From assembly GCA_050014355.1 (NCBI GenBank), contig JBEKDL010000056.1, positions 1 through 20,819 on the forward strand: 20,819 nt of DNA, written 5' to 3'. The translations under genes and the position numbers were made by a program. The notes under the pieces are model-generated. The model worked only from the letters and a program-made list of their open reading frames with translations. It was not told where the DNA came from and did no database searches. This DNA comes from Fen-1077 sp050014355. Its GTDB lineage: Bacteria; Chloroflexota; Dehalococcoidia; Dehalococcoidales; RBG-16-60-22. Below, one piece after another: positions 13,280 through 20,275 of the stretch; position 1 is the first letter of the stretch; every line of letters starts with the position of its first letter.

Positions 13280-14161
13280 ATGGGTGTGCTGTATAGAGCT
13301 AATACTTCTGATGATTTACAAATAATATTGGGTGATTCTAGAGATGAACTAAAATCTTTACCTGATGGAATTATTCAGTCATGTATAACAAGCCCACCAT
13401 ATTGGGGTACCCGGGATTATGGAATAAAGAATCAAATTGGTGCTGAGGATTCACTTGATCAATATATTACCCATTTGCGTGACGTATTCAATCAAGTTCA
13501 CAGGTTATTAAAAGATGACGGCACTCTGTGGTTAAATCTAGGAGATACTTATACGAGCGGTGATCGCGGTTGGAGAGCTCCAGACAGGAAAAATCCAGCC
13601 AGGACAATGAAATATCGTCCGCCAACTCCGAAGGGTTTAAAACCAAAAGACTTGGTTGGCGTTCCCTGGAGAGTGGCTTTTGCGCTTCAACAAGATGGCT
13701 GGTATCTACGATCAGACATAATTTGGTACAAGCCAAACGTTCAACCAGAATCGGTAAAAGATAGACCTACAAGGGCTCATGAATATCTCTTTCTATTTTC
13801 AAAATCAGAACATTACTACTATGATTATGAGTCAAGCAGTGAACCTTCTAATGGAGGTAATTCTAAAAGGAATAGGCGGTCTGTATGGTCGATTTACACT
13901 GAAGCAAAACATCCCCCTCATCTTGCAGTCTTTCCGCCACAGCTAGTAAAGCTTTGTGTATTATCAAGTTCTAAATCGGATGATATTATTCTTGATCCTT
14001 TCATGGGTTCTGGTACTGTGGGTTTAGTATGCAAAGAAACAGAGCGCAAGTTCATTGGCGTAGAGATAAAGCCCCAATACGTTGAAATTACAATTAATCG
14101 TTTGGGAGTAGATATTGAAAATGAAAAAAAAGATAACCAAATTTCCCTTGTTAAAGCCTGA
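13280..14161 (+). CDS. DNA (cytosine-N4)-type methyltransferase of a type II restriction-modification system
   Basis: A 293-residue beta-class aminomethyltransferase. The catalytic motif TSPPYW (residues 37-42) comes first and the AdoMet motif DPFMGSGT (239-246) last, with the target-recognition region between. The SPPYW form of motif IV is typical of N4-cytosine enzymes. It protects host DNA from the nuclease encoded next. The ATG at 13280 is preferred: GGGGAG ends 6 nt before it, whereas the ATG at 13274 touches that site. The gene is visibly A+T-rich compared with both flanks, with AT-ending codons, suggesting horizontal gain. It overlaps the nuclease gene by 41 bp. The adjacent XcyI-like nuclease suggests CCCGGG as target (inference). 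Confidence 0.9.
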   Translation: MGVLYRANTSDDLQIILGDSRDELKSLPDGIIQSCITSPPYWGTRDYGIKNQIGAEDSLDQYITHLRDVFNQVHRLLKDDGTLWLNLGDTYTSGDRGWRAPDRKNPARTMKYRPPTPKGLKPKDLVGVPWRVAFALQQDGWYLRSDIIWYKPNVQPESVKDRPTRAHEYLFLFSKSEHYYYDYESSSEPSNGGNSKRNRRSVWSIYTEAKHPPHLAVFPPQLVKLCVLSSSKSDDIILDPFMGSGTVGLVCKETERKFIGVEIKPQYVEITINRLGVDIENEKKDNQISLVKA

Positions 14162-15083
14162 TTTACAGTTATCCTTTTATCATAGACTTCAAACTTTCCA
14201 GCATTCCTACCTTGCTGAAGCTTTACGCTCAACTGTAGAAAAATTAGATATTTCTAAATTAGATAAAGAACTTGCCAAATACGTAGATACTGTTAGCCTT
14301 AAAAAACTAGCATCTTTTGGTATTAGAGCAGAAGTCGTTTTCCCAGTTCCGTATCTCTTATCGTCACGTCCTTCTCTTGTAGGTTATTATCGCCTTCTTT
14401 TCGGTTTTTCCCAAAAAGAATTTTATCGTGTACCTGGTATGTCCAAGTTCAAACGGCTTGAGGAACGTAACCTAATATCGGAAGAAACGATTCCAATTCT
14501 GCCTGCTTTTTGTCAAAGCTTGTCTCAGACTGCTAGTTACATGCTTGAAGGAGGGGACGTTTTTAGCCTGCGAACCGTTAGAGACTTGCAATTACTTACG
14601 CTTGGTGCACAGTTGAGGGGAGGTCAAAATACAAAACTAGGCAAAGATGCGGCGGCTGAAGTATTTAGTCTCATTGAGAAAATCATTCATGATAAATTAA
14701 TTGAAGAAAATCCTCGGAAACTGGTTCTGATTAATGCAGCTGGCAGAAAAGTTACCGTCGCTTTTTCCGCTGACCCTGATATTGCAATTACTGAATCGCT
14801 TGCTTCCGATATTAAACCAAAAGTTTCGATTGAAATAAAGGGCGGAACTGATATATCAAATATACATAACCGAATTGGTGAGGCGGAAAAAAGCCATCAG
14901 AAAGCCAAAGCCCGAGGGTTTTTTGAATTTTGGACGATTATCGGAGCTGATGTTAACCTTAAAAAGGCTCAACAAGAGTCACCAACTAGCAGCAAGTTTT
15001 TTCTTCTCTCTCAACTTCGTAATACCTCGAGTACTGAATATGAAAAGTTCTGCAATCAAGTACGCTCAATAGTTGGAATATAA
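14121..15083 (+). CDS. Type II restriction endonuclease, XcyI-like, PD-(D/E)XK fold
   Basis: A 320-residue protein that I recognise as resembling the XcyI family (C^CCGGG cutters) from its N-terminal LKPDLQLSFYHRLQ opening, the VGYYRLLFGFSQKEFY block and its overall length; I could not check this by alignment. A PD-(D/E)XK core is visible: ADPDIAI (Asp218/Asp220), then VSIEIKGG with Glu238 and Lys240. Downstream NRIGEAEKSHQKAK and FFEFWTIIG fit the rest of such a core. The ATG at 14121 is chosen over a TTG two codons earlier; GGGAG lies 12 nt upstream, and translation is probably coupled to the methyltransferase, whose 3' end it overlaps. A+T-rich like its partner. No controller (C) protein is present. 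Confidence 0.8.
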   Translation: MKKKITKFPLLKPDLQLSFYHRLQTFQHSYLAEALRSTVEKLDISKLDKELAKYVDTVSLKKLASFGIRAEVVFPVPYLLSSRPSLVGYYRLLFGFSQKEFYRVPGMSKFKRLEERNLISEETIPILPAFCQSLSQTASYMLEGGDVFSLRTVRDLQLLTLGAQLRGGQNTKLGKDAAAEVFSLIEKIIHDKLIEENPRKLVLINAAGRKVTVAFSADPDIAITESLASDIKPKVSIEIKGGTDISNIHNRIGEAEKSHQKAKARGFFEFWTIIGADVNLKKAQQESPTSSKFFLLSQLRNTSSTEYEKFCNQVRSIVGI

Positions 15084-15102
15084 AGCGTATAGTTACTCCT
15101 CC

Positions 15103-15131
15103 TTGCATGTCCTTTTACTTTGTATTAAAAT
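15103..15131 (+). promoter_or_regulatory. Predicted promoter of the HNH gene
   Basis: TTGCAT (15103-15108), 17 bp, TAAAAT (15126-15131). The start near 15138 gives a leader of about 20 nt. It marks a transcription unit separate from the restriction genes. Confidence 0.5.
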
Positions 15132-15158
15132 AGGGCTTAGATTCACTGCGAGACTGCC

Positions 15159-15668
15159 ATGCTGATTAACCATCCGGTCCTGGTCCTGAACCAGAGCTAC
15201 GAGCCGCTCGCTGTCTGCCGCGCCCGCCGCGCCATCGTGCTCATCTTCCAGGGCAAAGCGGAGATGCTGGAGGACGGCCTCGGCTACCTTCACACCATCG
15301 AGGAGACTGTCCCGATACCCTCGGTCATCCGTCTGGACAAGATGGTCAAGCGCCCCCGGCGCGATAGAAAAATGTCCCGCTACGAGATTTACAACCGGGA
15401 CAAGTACGCCTGCCAGTACTGCGGCGACCAGAGCCGCCACCTAACGCTCGACCACGTCATACCGCGCTACCGCGGCGGCCAGCATACCTGGGAAAACGTC
15501 GTCAGCGCGTGCATGGACTGCAACCGGCGCAAGGCGGGGAGAACACCTAAAGAAGCCAGCATGAAGCTCATCCGTACGCCCGCGCCGCCCACGGGCAGCC
15601 ACCTCTTCGTCGTCCCTCACCAGTACATCAACAATCGGGACGAGTGGCGCAAGTACTTTTACCAGTAA
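15159..15668 (+). CDS. HNH endonuclease-family protein, host-type
   Basis: A 169-residue protein. The N-terminal half (VLVLNQSYEPLAVCRARRAIVLIFQGKAE) is the conserved lead-in of a widespread bacterial HNH family. The C-terminal half carries the zinc-stabilised HNH core: Cys85/Cys88 (CQYCG), LDHVIPRYRGG with His99, WENVVSAC and Cys118/Cys121 (CMDCN). Its cellular role is not established. It is G+C-rich like the chromosome and unlike the adjacent restriction pair, and it has its own promoter, so I treat it as a resident gene and not part of that system. The ribosome site is weak. Convergent with ricT across composite repeat C. Confidence 0.88.
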   Translation: MLINHPVLVLNQSYEPLAVCRARRAIVLIFQGKAEMLEDGLGYLHTIEETVPIPSVIRLDKMVKRPRRDRKMSRYEIYNRDKYACQYCGDQSRHLTLDHVIPRYRGGQHTWENVVSACMDCNRRKAGRTPKEASMKLIRTPAPPTGSHLFVVPHQYINNRDEWRKYFYQ

Positions 15669-15674
15669 CTCAAA

Positions 15675-15790
15675 TGTCATTGCGAGGAGTCCCGATGCTA
15701 TCGGGACGACGTGGCAATCTCCATCGTCGACTTGATTCAAGTTAGAGATTCTCACGTCGTCCTTCTGTCGAAAGACTCCACAGAATGACA
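15675..15790. repeat. Composite palindromic intergenic element C
   Basis: Ends are TGTCATT (15675-15681) and AATGACA (15784-15790). The left half is the GCGAG/GGCAATC type (15713-15719) with a CCCGATGCTATCGGG hairpin. The right half is the GATTCTC (15747-15753) ... CAGAATGACA type. The centre again has TCAAGTTA (15737-15744). It fills the convergent gap between the HNH gene and ricT and could act as a two-way terminator. Confidence 0.85.
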
Positions 15791-15798
15791 ATCAACCG

Positions 15799-16593
15799 TC
15801 AGTAAGAAACTTCGGCCAGGGGCACTTCTACCGTAGCCTCGGTATCCAGCTCCACCATGACCGTCTCTTTCAACGGGTTATTCCCCACCACCGTCGCCTC
15901 GCCCATGCGCGTGGAGACACGCTGTCCCACCTTGGGCATTTTCTCTTTCATCGCGCGGTACTGTTCCCCCTCGTAAGCGAGGCAGCACATCAGGCGGCCG
16001 CAGGCGCCGGAAATCTTCATCGGGTTGAGCGGTAGGTCCTGGTCCTTGGCCATTTTGATGGAGACCGGGTTGAACTCGGTTAAAAAGCTCGCGCAGCACA
16101 GCTGCCGTCCGCACCGCCCGAAGCTACCCAGCAGCTTGGCTTCATCGCGACTCCCCACCTGGCGCAGCTCCACCCGCACCTTGAACTGGCCGGACAATCT
16201 CCGGACAAGCTCACGGAAATCCACCCTCTCTTCAGCGCTGAAAAGGAACGTCAGGCGGCTGCTATCGAGGCTGTACTCGGCGGACAGCAGTTTCATCTGC
16301 AGGTTCAGCTCGGCAATCATTTTACCACACTCGATGAGCGCCTCTTCCGCCTTGGTGTCGAGCTCCTCCGTTTTAGCGATGTCTTCCGGGGTGGCCTTGC
16401 GCACGACCGGGCTCAAAGCCTCCCCCGATTCGGCAGCCTGTATCTGTCCCGGGGCGATAACCACGTGCCCCATCTCCATACCGCGGCTCGTTTTGACGAC
16501 CGCGTAGTCGCCGGCTTTCAATTCGATGTCTTTGGCATCGAAGTAATAAATCTTGCCGGCCCTCTTAAAACGTATTCCAGCGATGTTTGCCAT
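15799..16593 (-). CDS. ricT: PSP1-domain protein RicT (YaaT family)
   Basis: A 264-residue PSP1-family protein. Two cysteine motifs stand out: RCGRQLCC (Cys161, 166, 167) and ACGRLMCC (Cys198, 203, 204), the arrangement that in Bacillus RicT takes part in [4Fe-4S] binding within the RicA-RicF-RicT complex, which affects mRNA processing and phosphorelay. RicA and RicF are not in the window, so function here is uncertain. The C-terminal part (GQRVSTRMGEATVVGNNPL) is a small beta domain. I prefer ATG 16593; a TTG at 16602 is possible. Only 17 bp separate it from holB, the same order (holB-yaaT) as in Firmicutes. Confidence 0.88.
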   Translation of the reverse strand: MANIAGIRFKRAGKIYYFDAKDIELKAGDYAVVKTSRGMEMGHVVIAPGQIQAAESGEALSPVVRKATPEDIAKTEELDTKAEEALIECGKMIAELNLQMKLLSAEYSLDSSRLTFLFSAEERVDFRELVRRLSGQFKVRVELRQVGSRDEAKLLGSFGRCGRQLCCASFLTEFNPVSIKMAKDQDLPLNPMKISGACGRLMCCLAYEGEQYRAMKEKMPKVGQRVSTRMGEATVVGNNPLKETVMVELDTEATVEVPLAEVSY

Positions 16594-16610
16594 ATCGTTC
16601 AACGCCCCGG

Positions 16611-17633
16611 CTACACCGGGACGCTACCCCCTTCTCTACTCGGAATATCGAGCATCAATACCTCCAGAGCCAGCCGCGTGTTAGCGTTTTGCCGGAGCTG
16701 CTCCGCGGCCGACTGTATCGCACCGATAAAAGTCTTTATCTGGCCCAGTCGATAGCCCCGGGCCATTTCCTCCAGCTCCGCCTTGCGGTCGATATTGACT
16801 ATCATATCATCACAGCCCAGCTTTTGCAGCATCAGGTCGCGCCAGTAGTCCCGCCAAAAATCGAGCGAGCGGTAAACAGCGCCCCTGTCCTGGCTGAACC
16901 GGGCGGCCAGTTGCGCGGCGTAAGCAAAGCGCGCTTCGTAGTCCGCCCTGATAGCGCCGAGTATTTTATCCAGCTCCTCGTCACGCTGCTGCATCAGCCT
17001 GTCATCCTTAGCGGCGGCGATGGCCCACTCCGGGCAGCCGTGGGAAAGCCCGGCCAGGAGCCTCGCGCGCTGCGGTTCCAGTCCATTTTTCTCGATAAGC
17101 GCCGCGGTCTCGGCTGCCAGCGGCATCGGCGCTAGCTCCAGGCGCTGGCAACGGGAAATCACCGTCAGCGGCAGCAGTTTGTCATTCACGGTGAGCAGGA
17201 CAAAGGTGATATTATCCACCGGCTCTTCGAGGGTTTTTAAAAGGCGGTTGGCCGCTTCCAGTGATAAAAGCTCGGCGTTATCGATGATAAACACCTTGTG
17301 CTTACCTTCGAAAGGAGGCAGGTTGGCCGCGTGCTGCATCTCTTTTATCTGGTCGATACTGATGAGCTTGGCCTCGGCCGCGTCCCCGTTTTTAATCAGC
17401 CCGATAACCTGCACATCGGCGTGCCGCATGGCGGCTATTTTTTCGCAGGAGGGGCATTTCAGGCAGGGGCGTTCTGCTGCTTCACAGTTGAGCGCCTGCG
17501 CCAGGTTTCTGGCCAGAGTCATCTTGCCCACGTGCTCCGGCCCGGTGAGCAGGTAGGCGTGGGCCAGTTTCCCGCTCTCCAGACCGTGCTGTAACAGGGA
17601 GACCGCCCGCGTTTGACCGATTACCTCCCACAT
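16611..17633 (-). CDS. holB: DNA polymerase III delta-prime subunit
   Basis: A 340-residue clamp-loader AAA+ ATPase subunit. GPEHVGKM (residues 31-38) is the P-loop. A zinc module follows (Cys50, Cys57, Cys60, Cys63). VFIIDNAELLS is the Walker B region, LLKTLEEP the next conserved block, and ISRCQ the SRC sensor motif. Length matches the family. The delta-prime rather than tau/gamma identity rests on the short length and the ricT neighbour; a gamma-like subunit would be longer. GAGGAG lies about 9 nt before the ATG, within the 16-bp gap after lysA. Middle gene of lysA-holB-ricT. Confidence 0.92.
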   Translation of the reverse strand: MWEVIGQTRAVSLLQHGLESGKLAHAYLLTGPEHVGKMTLARNLAQALNCEAAERPCLKCPSCEKIAAMRHADVQVIGLIKNGDAAEAKLISIDQIKEMQHAANLPPFEGKHKVFIIDNAELLSLEAANRLLKTLEEPVDNITFVLLTVNDKLLPLTVISRCQRLELAPMPLAAETAALIEKNGLEPQRARLLAGLSHGCPEWAIAAAKDDRLMQQRDEELDKILGAIRADYEARFAYAAQLAARFSQDRGAVYRSLDFWRDYWRDLMLQKLGCDDMIVNIDRKAELEEMARGYRLGQIKTFIGAIQSAAEQLRQNANTRLALEVLMLDIPSREGGSVPV

Positions 17634-17649
17634 CTGAAAAATCTCCTCT

Positions 17650-18966
17650 TCAGACCAGGTCGCGCCGCATCAGGTCGGCCAGGGTCTCGCGGCGCCGGAT
17701 AAGGCGTGCCTTGCCGTCCTTGACGAAAACAATAGCCGGACGGAGCATCGAGTTGTAGTTGCTCTGCATCGGCACGGCATACGCGCCGCTCCCCGCCATC
17801 GCCAGAATATCGCCCATTTTTAATCCGGGTAACATTATTTCTTTTATCAGGATATCCCCGGATTCACAAAGCTTGCCGGAGATAGTAACCTTGTCCGTAT
17901 TCTTTGCAGATACTCTATTCGCTATCAGCGCTTCCTGTACGGCGCCGTACATCGGCTGCCGGATATTATCGCTCATGCCGCCATCTACCGATACGTAGGT
18001 GCGGATGCCGGGGATATTCTTGATAACCCCTATCGTATAAAGAGCTATACCGGCTTTAGCGACGATTGACCGTCCGGGTTCGACAATCAGGTGGGGCTGC
18101 TTGAGCTTGAGTTCACGGCACTTCTCTGTCAGCCGGGTAATTATCGCTTCCGGGAAAGTAGCAAAGGGCGGGGGCGCCGCATCTACCGTATACTGCACCC
18201 CGATGCCGCCGCCGATGCTTATTGTACGCATCTCAAAACCGTGCTTTTTCTTCATCTCCGCGGCGTATTCCAGGACAGCATCTATCGCACTCAAATAAGG
18301 TTCGACCTTAAACAGTCCAGAGCCGAGATGGAAGTGGAACCCATCTACGTCCAGGTTCGGCGCGGCCAGGGCCTTAGCTACCGCTTCGTCCCAGGTGGTG
18401 CGCGTCAGGCCGAACTTGGAATCGACGATACCCGTTGAGTTGTACTTATGCGTATGCGGGTCGACACCGGGATTAAGGCGTAATAAAATCCTTACCTTTT
18501 TCTTGCCGGCTATCTTGATAAGCATATTGAGTTCCGACAGGTTGTCCACCACGATGTGGCCAATGCCGTATCTGACAGCCATTTTAAGCTCATCGGCGGA
18601 CTTATTGTTGTCGGGGAAATGTACCCTTTCCATGGGGAAGCCTACCGCCCGGGCGATACCCAGCTCGCCGCCGGTGACGATGTCAAGGTCGAGTCCTTCT
18701 TCTTCGACAAGCCTAAACATGGCCTTTGTCGTGAATGCCTTCGGAGAATAGGCAATGGTGGTATTCGGGTATCGCCTACCGAACTCCGTTTTATACTCGC
18801 GACAACGGTTGCGCAGGTCGGCCTCGTCAAAGACGTATAAAGGCGTGCCATACTCTTTTGCCAGCGCTACAGTATCACACCCGCCGATGACCAGGTGGTC
18901 GTCGCCGTTAATATCGGCGGTCTGCGGGAATACCGCCAGCCTCGGGATTTCAGGTTTTAACGTCAT
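17650..18966 (-). CDS. lysA: Diaminopimelate decarboxylase
   Basis: A 438-residue PLP enzyme of the alanine-racemase/ornithine-decarboxylase fold, which makes lysine from meso-diaminopimelate. The PLP lysine is Lys76 in AYSPKAFTTKAM (many LysA proteins have YAxKAN). Further motifs: HFHLGSGL, the phosphate-binding SIGGGIGV, EPGRSIVAKAG, and KLCESGDIL with the cysteine that reaches across the dimer, then GAYAVPMQSNYN. Related carboxynorspermidine or arginine decarboxylases are less likely given the CESGDIL and EPGRS context. GAGG lies 5-6 nt before the ATG. A strong promoter stands just upstream; the leader is too short for a lysine riboswitch. First gene of the lysA-holB-ricT unit. Confidence 0.93.
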   Translation of the reverse strand: MTLKPEIPRLAVFPQTADINGDDHLVIGGCDTVALAKEYGTPLYVFDEADLRNRCREYKTEFGRRYPNTTIAYSPKAFTTKAMFRLVEEEGLDLDIVTGGELGIARAVGFPMERVHFPDNNKSADELKMAVRYGIGHIVVDNLSELNMLIKIAGKKKVRILLRLNPGVDPHTHKYNSTGIVDSKFGLTRTTWDEAVAKALAAPNLDVDGFHFHLGSGLFKVEPYLSAIDAVLEYAAEMKKKHGFEMRTISIGGGIGVQYTVDAAPPPFATFPEAIITRLTEKCRELKLKQPHLIVEPGRSIVAKAGIALYTIGVIKNIPGIRTYVSVDGGMSDNIRQPMYGAVQEALIANRVSAKNTDKVTISGKLCESGDILIKEIMLPGLKMGDILAMAGSGAYAVPMQSNYNSMLRPAIVFVKDGKARLIRRRETLADLMRRDLV

Positions 18967-18983
18967 CTTGGCCTCACACTTTT

Positions 18984-19012
18984 ATGTTAGCAGTGACAGC
19001 TAGTGAAGTCAA
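18984..19012 (-). promoter_or_regulatory. Predicted promoter of lysA-holB-ricT
   Basis: Minus strand: TTGACT (19007-19012), 17 bp, TAACAT (18984-18989). Five and four bases match consensus. The start near 18977 leaves a leader of only about 11 nt. Confidence 0.6.
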
Positions 19013-19139
19013 TGTAAAATCCATTGCTTTGGTAGTGTTTTCATCGCGTTGTCACCTACCCGGGCTTCATGATAATATGAAGGAATCTGGTGATTAACCA
19101 GGATTTTGTATTTCAGGCGATTGTTAAGTATTATTGGTA

Positions 19140-19169
19140 TGGACACTTGCTCGGACTGTGTACTATAAT
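19140..19169 (+). promoter_or_regulatory. Predicted promoter of the hydrogenase operon
   Basis: TGGACA (19140-19145), 18 bp, TATAAT (19164-19169): five and six of six consensus bases. The start near 19177 would give a leader of about 205 nt before the small-subunit ATG, much longer than the other leaders here. Confidence 0.5.
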
Positions 19170-19292
19170 AACTATCATATGTCAAAAGTACTAGACCCCC
19201 GGTACCACAATCAGGCTGGAGTCGTAATTTCATTTGTTTTAACCCTTACCCTTCCGTGAGAACGAGAAGGGTTTAAATTTGTTATTGTGTTC

Positions 19293-19306
19293 CCTGGCTT
19301 GCCAGG
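19293..19306. promoter_or_regulatory. CCTGGC-TT-GCCAGG perfect inverted repeat in the hydrogenase leader
   Basis: Six-base arms around TT, 79 bp before the hydrogenase ATG. It could be an operator or an RNA hairpin; nothing in the sequence decides which. No FNR-like TTGAT-N4-ATCAA site is seen. Confidence 0.35.
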
Positions 19307-19384
19307 TCGGACTTAAAAGAGCATTTCCATCATATAAAGCATAAATTAACTGATGCACGAAATTCGAGAAAGGAGTTGGTCCTG

Positions 19385-20275
19385 ATGGTTAAAGAACTTC
19401 CGGTTATTTACCTGCAAGCCGCCGCCTGTACCGGTTGCGCCGTATCCCTTCTGAACACGGCTAGCCCCACCATTAAAAATGTGCTCATTGACCAGATTGT
19501 CCCCGGTATGCACATCAATTTGAGGTTTCACCCGGTGGTGATGGCTGCCCCCGGAGACATAGCCATCGAGGTCATGGAAGACACGGCCAAACAGAAGAAG
19601 GACGGCTATTTGCTCGTCGTCGATGGCGCCGTCCCCATGGCCACGGACGCTGTTTACGGGGCCGTCGGCGAAAGGAATGGCAAACCCGTCACGATGCTGG
19701 AAAGGGTAATTGAGCTTGCCCGCGACGCCCTGGCCGTAATCGCGCTGGGGAGCTGCGCCGCCTTCGGCGGTATCGCGGCCGCCAAGCCCAATCCCACCGG
19801 CTGCCAGCCGGTCAGCAAGGCCCTCGCCGCTAAGGGTATTAAAAAACCTCTGATAAATATTCCCGGCTGCCCGCCGCACCCCGACTGGTTCGTGGGGACG
19901 GTAGCGGGTATCATCCTGAAAGGCCTGCCGGGCGCCGACGACCTTGACGATTTTCTCCGCCCGAAGGCGTTCTACGGCAAGCTGATTCACGAAAACTGTA
20001 CGCGCCGGGCCTCTTTCGATGAGGGCAAGTTCGCCAAGAAGTTCGGCGACGAGGGCTGCCTCTACGAGTTGGGCTGCAAGGGCCCGATTACCTACGCCGA
20101 CTGCCCGTTGCGAAAATGGAACAGCGGGACCAACTGGGTCATCGGGGCGGGGGCGCCGTGCAACGGCTGTACCCAGCCCGAATTCCCCGACCAGACTGCG
20201 CCGTTTTATGAGAAGCTCGTGGACGTCGAGTTGCCCGTCGTCGGTGCTTACTGGGCGAACAAGGAGGCGAAATAA
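19385..20275 (+). CDS. [NiFe] hydrogenase small subunit, no export signal
   Basis: A 296-residue iron-sulfur subunit. Proximal-cluster ligands: Cys15 and Cys18 (ACTGCAVSLL), GSCAAFGG and PGCPPHPDW. Distal cluster: the HENC pair, GCLYELGCKGP. Medial cluster: ADCP and APCNGC. In NWVIGAGAPC the residue where most group 1 enzymes have Pro and [NiFeSe] enzymes have Cys is Val, so a [3Fe-4S] medial cluster is expected. The sequence looks like group 1. Yet there is no twin-arginine signal: the frame is open back only to a TAA at 19274-19276, with no Arg-Arg motif and no ATG or GTG before 19385. AAGGAG lies 9 nt before the ATG; a TTG at 19376 touches it. Coupled to the large subunit by TAATG. Confidence 0.93.
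   Translation: MVKELPVIYLQAAACTGCAVSLLNTASPTIKNVLIDQIVPGMHINLRFHPVVMAAPGDIAIEVMEDTAKQKKDGYLLVVDGAVPMATDAVYGAVGERNGKPVTMLERVIELARDALAVIALGSCAAFGGIAAAKPNPTGCQPVSKALAAKGIKKPLINIPGCPPHPDWFVGTVAGIILKGLPGADDLDDFLRPKAFYGKLIHENCTRRASFDEGKFAKKFGDEGCLYELGCKGPITYADCPLRKWNSGTNWVIGAGAPCNGCTQPEFPDQTAPFYEKLVDVELPVVGAYWANKEAK

Larger units (their letters stand above)
18967..19384. other. 418-bp divergent intergenic region between lysA and the hydrogenase genes
   Basis: No convincing gene is present; the one open frame on the minus strand (19009-19233) has no ribosome site and no family resemblance. It holds the lysA promoter, a plus-strand promoter (19140-19169) and three short inverted repeats: CTGGT/ACCAG (19087-19101), ACCCTTC/GAAGGGT (19248-19272) and CCTGGC/GCCAGG (19293-19306). 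The last two would lie in the hydrogenase leader RNA. The left part is A+T-rich. Confidence 0.6.

Noticed and set aside
14875..15072. 65-codon frame within the restriction endonuclease gene
   Set aside because: It is an alternative frame of a gene with a clear nuclease core.
13204..15158. Insertion sequence or prophage carrying the restriction genes
   Set aside because: No transposase, integrase, terminal inverted repeats or target duplications were seen at the edges.
18967..18983. Lysine riboswitch before lysA
   Set aside because: The predicted leader is only about 11 nt, far too short.
19009..19233. 74-codon minus-strand frame upstream of lysA
   Set aside because: No ribosome site, no recognisable family, and it overlaps the predicted lysA and hydrogenase promoters.
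19346..19990. 214-codon minus-strand frame
   Set aside because: Antisense to the hydrogenase small subunit, which has all its cluster ligands.
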